A stretch of DNA of 42,656 nucleotides from an uncultured Porphyromonadaceae bacterium (GTDB lineage Bacteria > Bacteroidota > Bacteroidia > Bacteroidales > Muribaculaceae). Below, one piece after another: positions 7,931-16,545 of the stretch. The notes under the pieces were generated by a model that saw only the letters and a list, made by a program, of their open reading frames with translations, was not told the origin of the DNA and made no database searches. The stretch is from NCBI GenBank assembly GCA_900546835.1, contig UREH01000001.1:1-42656 (forward strand), given 5' to 3'. Both the position numbers and the translations under genes were made by a program. Numbering within the stretch: the stretch's first letter is position 1; each line of letters opens with the position of its first letter.

Positions 7931-9043
7931 TCAGACGGGGAGAACCATCATCGGGATATCGGCGCGGAAGAGCAGTTTGTGGGCAAGCGATGGATTGAAA
8001 ATCCGAGAAAACATATTTTTTCGCTTGTTAGGTACGCAGAGCAATTGGAATGGGTTCTTATCCCTCATGGAAAGCAAGTAGTCGTCGACCGCATGAGTCG
8101 AGACATTCTCAAACGAAAACGTGAAATCCGGATAATGCCTTCGGCAGTAGTCCAGTAGGTTTTGGGCGTTGCTGTCGGATGCGGTTTGTCGAAGTCTGCG
8201 GGGAGGTACATTGACAAGCGAAACATGTTTGGCCGAATCGGGCATGAGTCTGTAAAGGCTGTCAAGTGCCAGAATGTCTTCCTGATCAAGATTACAGAGG
8301 AATACGATATGCCGTATGTCAGATAAATTAGCAGGATCCAGATTCTCAGGAATGGTAAGGGCCGGAACGCGGACGCCATCAAGTACCTCTGCAGAGACGC
8401 TTCCGATCAGGTCGAGCTCTTTTTGAATGGCGTCGCGGGTCGACATTACAACCATGAGAGGTTTGAAGCGACGCGTGTGGTTGAGTATAGCTTCTTCAGG
8501 AATACCTTCGGTAATTATCGTCGAGAATTTTACCGGGGGAAGAGCGCCATTTTTGATATCCGATTTGATGGCAGCTACAAACCTCGCCATCTGAGCCTCG
8601 GCCTCAGTGCGTAGAACTTTGGCTGAATCGCTGTCGCTTGTGGTGAAATCATATGAATCTGACAATTGCCGGGAATCAATGCGGTTGGGGGAGAGGTATG
8701 CATGTAAAAACTCAATCTCGCTATGCGACCGGGCTGCTACATGCATCGCCACTCTGGTCGCTGACATTGAACGTGGAAGAAAATCAACGGGAACAAGAAT
8801 CTTGTCGCTCTGGATGCGTGGTGCGGCCTCGTGGGTGAATATATCGTAGTTCTCTACAATCAGAAGGGCTTTGGCAAGATCGGACTCATTTATGCGTACG
8901 CGTACGCCGACACCGACTTCCGGCGATGAAAGGTTGATGTTGTGAAGTTCGCAGGAAATGCCTTCCCGCTGCAGGACTTCACGCATCTCGGTAGCTTTGT
9001 CGAATGTGTGGATGGCCAGAGTAATAAGTCGGTCGTTTGCCAT
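7931..9043 (-). CDS. Universal stress protein family, tandem UspA-like domains with extra N-terminal domain
   Basis: A 370-residue soluble protein. Residues 1-75 (ITLAIHTFDKATEMREVLQREGI, then VRVRINESDLAKALLIVE) look like a DUF2007-type small signalling domain. Residues ~80-225 form a first UspA-like domain (DKILVPVDFLPRSMSATRVAMHVA ... PLMVVMSTR) and ~235-370 a second (LSDIRHIVFLCNLDQEDILALDSL ... FQLLCVPNKRKN ... ADIPMMVLPV). The typical G-2x-G-9x-G(S/T) ATP motif is not evident, so nucleotide binding is doubtful. Single gene with no operon partner. The function in stress resistance is inferred from the family only. Confidence 0.78.
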   Translation of the reverse strand: MANDRLITLAIHTFDKATEMREVLQREGISCELHNINLSSPEVGVGVRVRINESDLAKALLIVENYDIFTHEAAPRIQSDKILVPVDFLPRSMSATRVAMHVAARSHSEIEFLHAYLSPNRIDSRQLSDSYDFTTSDSDSAKVLRTEAEAQMARFVAAIKSDIKNGALPPVKFSTIITEGIPEEAILNHTRRFKPLMVVMSTRDAIQKELDLIGSVSAEVLDGVRVPALTIPENLDPANLSDIRHIVFLCNLDQEDILALDSLYRLMPDSAKHVSLVNVPPRRLRQTASDSNAQNLLDYCRRHYPDFTFSFENVSTHAVDDYLLSMRDKNPFQLLCVPNKRKNMFSRIFNPSLAHKLLFRADIPMMVLPV

Positions 9044-9095
9044 AAATAGTAGATTTATAGTCTCTTAGGAATTGCCGCGATGACGTAATTGAAAA

Positions 9096-9144
9096 TCGCG
9101 CCTTTTATTACAACTATATGATTTAGTCGGAACAAAAGGCGCGA
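9096..9144 (-). terminator. Terminator-like 11-bp inverted repeat
   Basis: tcgcgcctttt (9096-9106) and aaaaggcgcga (9134-9144) are perfect inverted copies around a 27-nt loop. They sit just after the stop of the small HTH gene and before the stress-protein gene. On the minus strand the hairpin is followed by ATTTTC. The long loop and weak T-run make it an imperfect intrinsic terminator. Confidence 0.5.
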
Positions 9145-9160
9145 AACAATATCGTTTGTG

Positions 9161-9427
9161 TTATGCTTCTTTCTTTTTTTCCTCTTCTTCGAGAATCTGG
9201 ACTGCCATGTCGTAGATGGTTGTGTCGTCAAGAACGACTATGCCTCCGCCGGGACCCGGTTCGATGTGAACACCGCAGTTTTTACCGAATTCATAATTTG
9301 ATCCACCGAAATAATTGCGTACGGTCTGAACGGTAATATGAAGATTGTCGGCAATACGATGTGTGGCGCCCTCGGGGAGGCTGTCTTTGAGGCGACGAAG
9401 ATCGTTAAATGTGATTGTCTTTGTCAT
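9161..9427 (-). CDS. Small HTH-like DNA-binding protein (hypothetical)
   Basis: An 88-residue protein from the ATG at 9427 (MTKTITFNDL). The 5' extension to 9478 is rejected because it would start at a non-canonical position with no leader. The segment DSLPEGATHRIADNLHITVQTVRNYFGG (about residues 14-41) has the spacing of a helix-turn-helix, resembling plasmid/phage-type Xre helices. A short Gly-rich segment (EPGPGGGIVVLDD) and a Lys/Glu-rich C-terminal helix follow. I recall similar short proteins in Bacteroidales but no established role. The palindrome at 9532-9548 lies upstream and could be its own operator. Confidence 0.65.
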   Translation of the reverse strand: MTKTITFNDLRRLKDSLPEGATHRIADNLHITVQTVRNYFGGSNYEFGKNCGVHIEPGPGGGIVVLDDTTIYDMAVQILEEEEKKKEA

Positions 9428-9531
9428 AATCGTTGTATTTAAGGTGAGTAAATATTTCTGATTTGATTGCGCGAACACTTCGATATTCGTGCCAATGAAG
9501 GAGAGGAATTTTCTACAGCCTAAATTTATGC

Positions 9532-9548
9532 CAAATGTCCGACATTTG
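9532..9548. promoter_or_regulatory. 17-bp palindrome upstream of the HTH gene (candidate operator)
   Basis: CAAATGTC-C-GACATTTG is a perfect dyad with a single central base. It lies 105 nt upstream of the ATG of the small HTH gene and 105 nt downstream of the batE stop. Its symmetry and size fit a homodimeric repressor site. No -7/-33 promoter is recognisable next to it. Confidence 0.4.
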
Positions 9549-9561
9549 CAAATGCATTTTA

Positions 9562-9577
9562 TGTGTTATTAAACACA
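9562..9577 (-). terminator. Weak hairpin downstream of batE
   Basis: tgtgtt and aacaca (6 bp, 4-base loop) lie 75 nt after the batE stop, with AT-rich flanks. It is the only hairpin besides the 17-bp palindrome before the next gene, so it may help to end the Bat operon transcript. The call is tentative. Confidence 0.25.
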
Positions 9578-9652
9578 AATAGGAAGCCATTTGCTAAAAT
9601 GTTTTGACCGACAAAGTGTTAAGCGGAAACAAAAAACATATCGAGAGGCACC

Positions 9653-10522
9653 TCAGATTCGTTCTACATCGGTTGCTTTAATCCACGCTCGCTTTCCTGG
9701 ACCCACAAGCACTTCATACCATTTGCCGTCGACATTGCTTGTGACTGAATCGACTATTTCAACCTTGGTGCCTTCATGGAGCAGGAATGCTTCTTCCGAC
9801 TGGTTGCGTGCTTCGCGCGGAGTGGTCGATAGTTGGGCCGACGGTGGCAATACCACAGCATATCGGTCGGTAGTGGCGCGATTGGCCGCTGCAAACGATA
9901 TGACTATGGAGATGGCACACACCACAAATACAATTATACCGCCGAAGAAGCTCACTTTTTTCACTATTACGACGGAAGAGAAGAGGTATGTAACCGCTCC
10001 GGCAAGGAATAAAGCGAAGAGGATGATTGACACCCAGGCCCATGTATCCGCTTTCAACCCCGTTACGAGATTTTCCCAAAGGCAATCAAGGATGGAGGAT
10101 TCATCGAGTTGCCGGTCGGCGATTTTCCCTTTTACAAACTCAAGGTTGGCGGAGGCATCAGCATTTGTCGGATCGAGCTTAAGTGCCCGCTCATAATTCA
10201 CTATTGCCTTCCCGAGATTTCCCTGGCGATAATAGGCGTTACCAAGATTGTAAAACAGTGTCGACGACGTCCCGAAGCGACTGATTGCATCCCTATAGAG
10301 CGCTTCAGCAAGAACATAATTATCGGCAGTATAAGCGGAGTCGGCCATCATGGTCAATTGCGATTCGGTCAGAACCGCGTTCGAATCGATTGAGTCGGTC
10401 GCAGCCGCCGATTCGACAGGGACGGGCGAAATCTGTCGCTCAATTGTATCTCCATGTGTCTGGGCAATGCCACTTAAGGCTGTTGCAAGAGAGACCGTTA
10501 CCAAAAGAATCTTTATATTCAT
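9653..10522 (-). CDS. batE: BatE-type TPR/SH3 membrane protein
   Basis: A 289-residue last gene of the Bat operon. A Sec signal peptide (KILLVTVSLATALSGIAQT) is followed by a Ser/Asp-rich segment and TPR repeats at about residues 60-120 (YRDAISRFGTSSTLFYNLGNAYYRQGNLGKAIVNYERALKLD-type pattern). Two transmembrane helices follow at about residues 140-190, then a C-terminal SH3-like domain ending KWYEVLVGPGKRAWIKATDVERI. That order is the one described for BatE in Bacteroides. The Bat proteins are thought to form an inner-membrane/periplasmic complex linked to aerotolerance. The exact role is unknown. Confidence 0.87.
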   Translation of the reverse strand: MNIKILLVTVSLATALSGIAQTHGDTIERQISPVPVESAAATDSIDSNAVLTESQLTMMADSAYTADNYVLAEALYRDAISRFGTSSTLFYNLGNAYYRQGNLGKAIVNYERALKLDPTNADASANLEFVKGKIADRQLDESSILDCLWENLVTGLKADTWAWVSIILFALFLAGAVTYLFSSVVIVKKVSFFGGIIVFVVCAISIVISFAAANRATTDRYAVVLPPSAQLSTTPREARNQSEEAFLLHEGTKVEIVDSVTSNVDGKWYEVLVGPGKRAWIKATDVERI

Positions 10523-10573
10523 GGGAAACTTGTTTCAGGATTAAATATAGAATAAGCATAACGCCCATCGCAT

Positions 10574-12424
10574 TCAGCGTGGCGACAATTTCGACTTGTC
10601 CAAGGCATTAATGGCCTGGACCGCCTTATCGTAGATTGCTTCGACATTTGAATCGAGCGAGGAGTCCGGAGTATAACGCGCCATCTCGCATTCGTCGAGA
10701 ATTACCACAATTTCATTGCAGATTTCATCCGGGACACCTCTGTGAGTGAGATTGTCGACAATGTTCTGACGCGACAGCTGTGACACCGGGATATTGAGCT
10801 TGTCGCTCAGATAGCCCCAAAGCGCCCTAAGCACCTCCTGGTAGAATTGTTCGCTCTCGTGCTTCTTCATAAATAGTTCGGCAGAGCGTAAGCGCTTTTT
10901 TGCCACTTTGTTGGCTCGCGATGTGCGACGACCGACAACATCGGCATCGAGCCTCATCTGGTGCCGCGCTATTGCAACCCCGGCTATGCAGACAATAAGC
11001 AGTCCGGCAAAAAGAGCCCAGTACCACCAACGGCTAATAAGGGGTGTATGGTCATTGGTCAGGCTTTTATCACCGGTTTTTATATGAAGTATATCGGTGT
11101 TCTTTGCTTCGATATCATGCTGGTCGGTGTATGCGGTGGTCCCGGAACCCTTGGCAACCTCAAGCTCGTATCCGGCTGCAGTGAGGGTTACATACTGTTT
11201 TTTTGCAAGGTCGAAATATGTGAACTCCTGCGCCGGTATTTTGAATTTACCCACATTTTCCGGAACGATCGTATATTCTGCCGTCATTGTTCCGGTAAGT
11301 GTATTTCCGGCAATACGGGCATTTGTATCCGTTTTGGGTGTATATTGTTCGAACTCGCTCGGTATCTGTGGCTTGGGGATTGTCACATACTTGATATTGC
11401 CCGTGCCTGTTGCTATATAGCGTAAGGATATGGCTTCGCCCGTGCGAGGCGTCGAATTGCTTAGCGAACTCTCGAAGGTATAGTGGCCTACAGCTCCAGT
11501 GAATCCTGCCGGCTGAGGCTGGGGGAGAGGCGTAATTTCCACCGACTGGCTGAAAGGCTGCAGATGTACTTCTTTCTCAACCGGACGTGCCGAAATGAAA
11601 AATCCGTTGGAGACACGTTCAAGCTGTACGACGCTCAGGTCGTATTTGCCTGAATTGATTGTTAGTTTGCCGGATTTCTGTGGGAATATTATACATCTCT
11701 TCAGCACTGCCGTAATGTAATTCTGGCCATTATAGTGTTCAACCTGATTTAGCTGGGCCTGTGTGTCGATTTCATCAATCAGAAATCCGTCGAAAGTGGG
11801 AGGAGAGGTGACCATAAACGAATTGATACGTTCGAACTTGGTGTAAAGTTTCAACGTGCATTCTATGGCCTCTCCCTCGTATGCGTGGTTTTTGTTCAAT
11901 ATCACGCGTACGAAAATATCATTCTTGGATATTTCCGGGCGCGATTCCTCGCCGGCGTCGTATTCGTCGAATATCGACATCGGGTTGCTGTAGCCACCCT
12001 GTTGCTGGCGAGGTGCGTTTTTATCCGGAGGCAGAATCTTGAACGAAGCCTGCGCCGTGCGGAGCGTTTTACCGTCAACGTCGATCGATGCGGCGGGGAT
12101 GGTGAAAGTACCATCCTTTTCAGCCCGGTAAGTAAATGTGTAGTCGATTGTTGTTGACGACGACTGCTGGCCGTTGATAATTTGCACGGACTGCATTGTG
12201 CTCATGCCCGGTCGTGGTCTCAGCAGTTTACACCCGTTTACTGCCGGGGCGTTCAGGCTTGTACCTTCCCCGTTGGTAAGGCGATATATTATGTGAAAGT
12301 TCTGTCCCGCAATCACGTTGCGAGGTGGTATTACTTTAAAGGATGCCTGTGCATAGACCGAAACTATACAGGATAGCATGATAACCGTCAATACGGCAAT
12401 GCGTGTGGGGAATATATATTTCAT
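10574..12424 (-). CDS. batD: BatD (oxygen-tolerance) protein
   Basis: A 616-residue envelope protein. A signal peptide (ending VYAQA) precedes repeated immunoglobulin-like beta domains, beginning with the characteristic FKVIPPRNVIAGQNFHIIYRL block. A single transmembrane helix (WWYWALFAGLLIVCIAGVAIA) lies near residue 470, with a cytoplasmic helical tail holding VPVSQLSRQNI and ending in a DUF-like four-helix region. The layout is that of BatD. In the Bat operon it probably scaffolds the VWA proteins BatA and BatB in the periplasm. It is separated from batC by 85 nt and from batE by 51 nt. Confidence 0.9.
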   Translation of the reverse strand: MKYIFPTRIAVLTVIMLSCIVSVYAQASFKVIPPRNVIAGQNFHIIYRLTNGEGTSLNAPAVNGCKLLRPRPGMSTMQSVQIINGQQSSSTTIDYTFTYRAEKDGTFTIPAASIDVDGKTLRTAQASFKILPPDKNAPRQQQGGYSNPMSIFDEYDAGEESRPEISKNDIFVRVILNKNHAYEGEAIECTLKLYTKFERINSFMVTSPPTFDGFLIDEIDTQAQLNQVEHYNGQNYITAVLKRCIIFPQKSGKLTINSGKYDLSVVQLERVSNGFFISARPVEKEVHLQPFSQSVEITPLPQPQPAGFTGAVGHYTFESSLSNSTPRTGEAISLRYIATGTGNIKYVTIPKPQIPSEFEQYTPKTDTNARIAGNTLTGTMTAEYTIVPENVGKFKIPAQEFTYFDLAKKQYVTLTAAGYELEVAKGSGTTAYTDQHDIEAKNTDILHIKTGDKSLTNDHTPLISRWWYWALFAGLLIVCIAGVAIARHQMRLDADVVGRRTSRANKVAKKRLRSAELFMKKHESEQFYQEVLRALWGYLSDKLNIPVSQLSRQNIVDNLTHRGVPDEICNEIVVILDECEMARYTPDSSLDSNVEAIYDKAVQAINALDKSKLSPR

Positions 12425-12509
12425 ATAGTTGAATACGCTATTTTAAGATATAAACGCCGAAATCCTCCAGGCGTCCTTCAGATTGCTGTGGCAGGAAACT
12501 GAATCGCTT

Positions 12510-13349
12510 TTACCAGGGCTTATCGGTTGTTCGGCGGTTTGCTCTTTTCTCTTCGCCTTGTTTCATAAGCTCTACTTTCTGGCGTGTGCCGTTTTCTTTA
12601 TCCTCCATGGCCTTGAGAATCTGCTGCGCGCTTGCGTCGCTCAGACCGCCCTGTTGCTGTTTCTGTTCTTTATCTTTCTGATCCTGCTGAGGGCTGTTTT
12701 GCTGATTCTGTTGGTCCTGCTGATTATTTTTGTCCTGCTTATTGTCCTGATTATGTTGGTCTTCGTTCTGCTTCTGATCCTGTTTATCCTGATTCTGATC
12801 CTGGTTCTGCTGTTGGTTGTCCTGATTTTGATTCTGGTCTTGATTCTTGTCCTGTTCCTGCTTTTTCAGTTGGGCAAGCCGCAGGTTCTCACGCGCCATG
12901 TCATCGTCAGGGTTGCGCCGAAGGGCATTTTTATAGTGCTCGATAGCGGCGGCATAATCTTCAGCTTTATATGCCAGATTCCCTCGGTCGTAATAGGCCT
13001 TCTGCGCAAGCTGGATGTTCTGCTGTCCGGAAACACTGGTGAGTATAGCGTCAGCGGTCCGTATCAGAGAATCAGCTTTATTGGCGACGTCGTTGCCCCG
13101 CTGTTTTATATACGACGAAGCAAGATTGAATTGAGCGGTGGCATTGTCGGGATTTTCCTCAAGCGCTTTCATATATGATATTTCTGCATCGGCATAGCGT
13201 TGCTGTGTGAAGTGGGTGTTCCCTTCTTTGATGGAATTTCTCTCGCGCTTGGTGGAATGGACGCCATTTTCGGCATTCGATCCGCATGCGGTCAGCATCA
13301 GCAGAAATGCCCCCAGTGAATATATTGATATGTTAGGAATCAGTTTCAT
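12510..13349 (-). CDS. batC: BatC TPR lipoprotein with Q/N/D/K-rich tail
   Basis: A 279-residue lipoprotein (lipobox LTAC, Cys22). TPR repeats cover about residues 38-160 (KEGNTHFTQQRYADAEISYMKAL and RGNLAYKAEDYAAAIEHYKNAL patterns). Residues 161-233 are almost entirely Gln, Asn, Asp, Lys and Glu. The C-terminal ~45 residues (SDASAQQILKAMEDKENGTRQK) are the conserved tail that I associate with BatC. TPRs presumably bind other Bat proteins. The polar tract is unstructured and likely to vary in length between strains. Confidence 0.87.
   Translation of the reverse strand: MKLIPNISIYSLGAFLLMLTACGSNAENGVHSTKRERNSIKEGNTHFTQQRYADAEISYMKALEENPDNATAQFNLASSYIKQRGNDVANKADSLIRTADAILTSVSGQQNIQLAQKAYYDRGNLAYKAEDYAAAIEHYKNALRRNPDDDMARENLRLAQLKKQEQDKNQDQNQNQDNQQQNQDQNQDKQDQKQNEDQHNQDNKQDKNNQQDQQNQQNSPQQDQKDKEQKQQQGGLSDASAQQILKAMEDKENGTRQKVELMKQGEEKRANRRTTDKPW
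12651..12869 (-). repeat. Low-complexity Q/N/D/K-coding tract in batC
   Basis: About 73 codons made nearly only of CAR, AAY, GAY and AAR triplets encode imperfect DQNQ/DKQDQ units. On the opposite strand the same DNA creates a long Leu/Val-rich false open frame. The tract is a plausible slippage hotspot. Confidence 0.85.
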
Positions 13350-13376
13350 TTCAATGTAATCTCTTTATCAAAGGAT

Positions 13377-14408
13377 TTATTTGCTGAAGAACGTAAATTG
13401 CTTGAGCCAACCGATTTTACGCGGTAGGATGAAAGCATCGGCAGCGAAGAGCATCAGGGCTATTGCGGCAAAAACCGGGAATTGCTCGGCGCTCGCCTTA
13501 TAGCTAACATGACTGAGATCGGATTTTTCAATATGGTCAAGCCTGTCAATTAGCTGGTCGACGGCTTTATTGCCTGAGCCATTTATATATTCGCCACCTC
13601 CGGCCTCTGCAATCTCCTTTGCCATCTTTTCGTTAAGGAATGTGGTGACGGGCGCTCCGGAAGCATCCTTAAGGAATTCTCCTTTAGAAGAATCGAGTGG
13701 GATGGGTGCTCCTTTAAGCGATCCCACACCGATTACATCAACTTCGATGCCTTGATTTTTAGCATATTGCGCCATTTCCATGGCATCTCCCTCATGGTTC
13801 TCGCCGTCGGTTATCACGATAATAGCCTTGTTTACATCGGAATCGGGTGAGAATGAGTTTATTGCCATATTGATTGCTGTGCCGATTGCCGTTCCCTGCG
13901 TTGCAACCATGTCTGTGGAAATCTCATCAAGATACATGCGTGCCGACAGGAAGTCTGTAGTGATCGGGAGCTGTGTATAGGCTTCTCCGGCAAATACAAT
14001 CAGTCCGACCTTGTCGTTGTCGAGTTTGTCGATCAATCGGTTGAGAATATACTTTGCTCGCTGCATGCGCGAAACTCCCTGGGGGTCGTCGGTAGAGGAT
14101 GCGAGCATAGAGCGCGACACGTCGAATGCAATCATCACCTCGATTCCCGAGGTATTTTCAACTTCTTCTTTCTCTCCCGCACGCGGACGTGCCACGGCGA
14201 GAATCAGCGCTGCAAGCGCAAGAAGTTCTACCGCGATTTTAACCGCAGGCATGTAGCGTGAGGCATCCGGCATGAGCGGAGTCAGGTACACCGGATTCCC
14301 ATATCTGAGCAGCTTTTTACGCCGGGAGAAACGGGCAAGCACCCACAGTCCGAATATTACGGGTATGAGTAAGAGAAGATATAGCAGATTTGGATATGCA
14401 AACGACAT
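13377..14408 (-). CDS. batB: BatB VWA-domain membrane protein
   Basis: A 343-residue inner-membrane protein from the ATG at 14408 (MSFAYPNLLYLLLL). The longer 14480 start is rejected because it overlaps batA and adds a hydrophilic leader. There are two N-terminal transmembrane helices and a von Willebrand A domain at about residues 88-290 with the MIDAS residues DVSRS (Asp96) and TDGENHEGD. A C-terminal transmembrane helix (FPVFAAIALMLFAADAF) closes the protein. Paralogous to batA next to it. The two VWA domains probably bind metal and protein partners facing the periplasm. Confidence 0.9.
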   Translation of the reverse strand: MSFAYPNLLYLLLLIPVIFGLWVLARFSRRKKLLRYGNPVYLTPLMPDASRYMPAVKIAVELLALAALILAVARPRAGEKEEVENTSGIEVMIAFDVSRSMLASSTDDPQGVSRMQRAKYILNRLIDKLDNDKVGLIVFAGEAYTQLPITTDFLSARMYLDEISTDMVATQGTAIGTAINMAINSFSPDSDVNKAIIVITDGENHEGDAMEMAQYAKNQGIEVDVIGVGSLKGAPIPLDSSKGEFLKDASGAPVTTFLNEKMAKEIAEAGGGEYINGSGNKAVDQLIDRLDHIEKSDLSHVSYKASAEQFPVFAAIALMLFAADAFILPRKIGWLKQFTFFSK

Positions 14409-14436
14409 ATTTACGAGTTCTTTCGGATTAATTTTG

Positions 14437-15429
14437 TTATGGCAGCGTACGCAGCCATGTCTGACGCAGAAGTAGTTCAATGCCTACCAGCAAAAGGGCT
14501 GCGAGAGCCCAGGGCAAATAATTGTCTTCAGTATGAGAGAAATTTCTAACGTCAAGTTCGGTTTTCTCCAGCTTATCGATTTCGTCAAAGATTTCGCGAA
14601 GAACCTTGTTGCCGGTGGCGCGGAAATATTTTCCGCCGGTTATAGAAGCGATTTCTTTCAGAGTCTCCTCGTCGATTACAACAGGCATCGGAACATATTC
14701 GATACGTCCGAACATCTTGACTTGAGGATATGGAGCTGTTCCGTTGGTGCCTATGCCGATAGTATAGACTTTTATACCAAGCTTATGGGCAATTTCTGCC
14801 GCAGTAAGCGGAGCCACGATTCCGGTGTTGTTTGAACCGTCGGTAAGCAGAATAATGCTTTTCGATTTGGCTTTGCCATCCTTTATGCGGTTGATAGATG
14901 TTGCAAGTCCGTCGCCTATGGCGGTTCCGTCTTCAAGCATCTCTCGATTTAGCGCACTTACGTAGTTGGCGAGCGCGGCGCGGTCGGTAGTCATGGGTAC
15001 ACCGGTAAAAGCTTCACCTGCGAAAACCACAAGTCCCATATTGTCAGATTCGCGACCGTTAATAAAGTTGGTTGCAATCTTCTTTGCCGCTTCAAGTCGG
15101 TCCGGCTTGAAGTCGCGCGCAAGCATGCTTGAGGATATGTCGAGCGCAATCACCATATCGGTGCCTTCTGTTCGCGATGTATGCCATGCGTCGCGAGTCT
15201 GTGGACGCGCAAGAACAATAATCAGACATGCCAATGCCGCCATTCGGAGCACAAACATGCCAATGAGTCCATAATAGCGAAGCGGACGTTTCGCCATACG
15301 AAACGAGTTGACAGTAGATATATGAAGTGAAGGATAGGCCGTACGGTGTTTCCAGACATACCATGCGATAAGCGGTATGAACAGCAGAAACAGCCAGAGA
15401 TAGCCGGGATGGGCGAGTTGCATCGTCAT
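14437..15429 (-). CDS. batA: BatA VWA-domain membrane protein
   Basis: A 330-residue paralogue of BatB. N-terminal helices at residues ~8-26 and ~54-75 flank the cytoplasmic loop. The VWA domain begins at about residue 90 with the MIDAS motif DISSS (Asp97) and later TDGSNNTG. A C-terminal transmembrane helix (LPWALAALLLVGIELLL) ends the protein. Two in-frame ATGs (15429 and 15423) are possible. The first has AGGAAAT just upstream and is used here. It is 28 nt from batB and co-transcribed with it. Confidence 0.9.
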   Translation of the reverse strand: MTMQLAHPGYLWLFLLFIPLIAWYVWKHRTAYPSLHISTVNSFRMAKRPLRYYGLIGMFVLRMAALACLIIVLARPQTRDAWHTSRTEGTDMVIALDISSSMLARDFKPDRLEAAKKIATNFINGRESDNMGLVVFAGEAFTGVPMTTDRAALANYVSALNREMLEDGTAIGDGLATSINRIKDGKAKSKSIILLTDGSNNTGIVAPLTAAEIAHKLGIKVYTIGIGTNGTAPYPQVKMFGRIEYVPMPVVIDEETLKEIASITGGKYFRATGNKVLREIFDEIDKLEKTELDVRNFSHTEDNYLPWALAALLLVGIELLLRQTWLRTLP

Positions 15430-15491
15430 AATTTCCTATCAGTTTGCCTATTGTTTAGTCAATAAAATTTATTAGGGTCCGACCGATGGAT

Positions 15492-16463
15492 TCATTTGTT
15501 GATATCGTCGGACGCCGAATCCTCGGAAGTCTCCGGCGCCGGGCGTGTTTCCTCTACAAACTGCATCGAATCGGAGAATGCACGGACATTATCGTCAGGA
15601 AGCGGCCGGACCTTCGCGAATTTCACAAAATCAGCAATCTCGACTACACGTTCCATACGCGAATGCGAGAGCTGTGTTTCCTTGTTCGCTCTCAATGCCT
15701 TGAGAATCTGTGAAGAGGTCATCTCCATGGCGTTGATTCCGAAGCGCTCCTGCAGGTAGTCTCGCAATATATCGATTAGACGCGTGTAATACTCCTTTTC
15801 CTGGCCTTTCTCCCATAGTTGGGCTTCCTTTAAAGCGTTAAGCCGGTTGAATGCAATCTGGTCGGGTGGGAGGCGTTTCTTCTGCGGCAGAATAGTTACA
15901 TTTACTTTTTTGCTCATGATAAGATATGCGCACACACCTCCTGCGACAATGAGCACTCCAAGCAAAATGTAGACCCAATAGTCTGTAATCCAGTCGGGGA
16001 GCCAGTCGTACCATTCGCTATCAAACTCAGCAACATCAGCTATGGGATGAATGTCGGTCAGCGCGGTAACGTCTACAGGGTTGACCTTAAGCGAGAGGCT
16101 GTTGCTCCGTATGGTATCCGGTCCGCTCACAAGCAGGAAGGGTGGAATGGTATATACACCTGAGTCGAACGACTGGATTAAAAGTCCGCGTTTTATCTCC
16201 ACAAGCCCGTTGCCTATATCGGTGGTATCACCCTCCAGCCAGTCGATGATTTCAACTTGCCCAGGAAAGGCATTTTTATCAACGAGCAATTCAGATGTAG
16301 CATCGGCGCTCTTTACAATATCCACCCGAGCAATTGTCTGTTGCCCCATGGTGAGTTGAAGAGAGTCGAGCGACGCTTTAATCTGAGAGCGGCTGGCAGC
16401 ATGAGCGTTCTGGGCCAGCGATACCGCGATTAAAAGCAATATGTTGTAAATAGATGATTTCAT
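15492..16463 (-). CDS. Bat-operon membrane-anchored protein, BatD-like N-terminus
   Basis: A 323-residue protein from the ATG at 16463 (MKSSIYNILLLIAVSLAQNAHA). The upstream extension to 16499 is rejected as it precedes a clear signal peptide. The periplasmic half is beta-rich (LDSLQLTMGQQTIARVDI ... GLLIQSFDSGVYTIPPF), similar in style to BatD domains. One transmembrane helix (DYWVYILLGVLIVAGGVCAYLIM) lies near residue 180. The cytoplasmic tail (DILRDYLQERFGINAMEMTSSQIL) resembles the BatD/DUF4381 tail. It occupies the slot between DUF58 and batA that Bacteroidota operons often fill with such a protein. Confidence 0.75.
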   Translation of the reverse strand: MKSSIYNILLLIAVSLAQNAHAASRSQIKASLDSLQLTMGQQTIARVDIVKSADATSELLVDKNAFPGQVEIIDWLEGDTTDIGNGLVEIKRGLLIQSFDSGVYTIPPFLLVSGPDTIRSNSLSLKVNPVDVTALTDIHPIADVAEFDSEWYDWLPDWITDYWVYILLGVLIVAGGVCAYLIMSKKVNVTILPQKKRLPPDQIAFNRLNALKEAQLWEKGQEKEYYTRLIDILRDYLQERFGINAMEMTSSQILKALRANKETQLSHSRMERVVEIADFVKFAKVRPLPDDNVRAFSDSMQFVEETRPAPETSEDSASDDINK

Positions 16464-16545
16464 CCGAATAGTTAATGCATTTACGTATTGTAATATCATC
16501 GGCCCCGGCGGGAAAAGTCGGAGCCGATATGGTTCAGGAGGATAT

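Noticed and set aside
12483..13178. 231-codon plus-strand frame rich in Leu/Val/Ile
   Set aside because: It is the antisense of the batC Gln/Asn/Asp repeat tract; the composition is an artefact of reading CAR/AAY/GAY triplets backwards.
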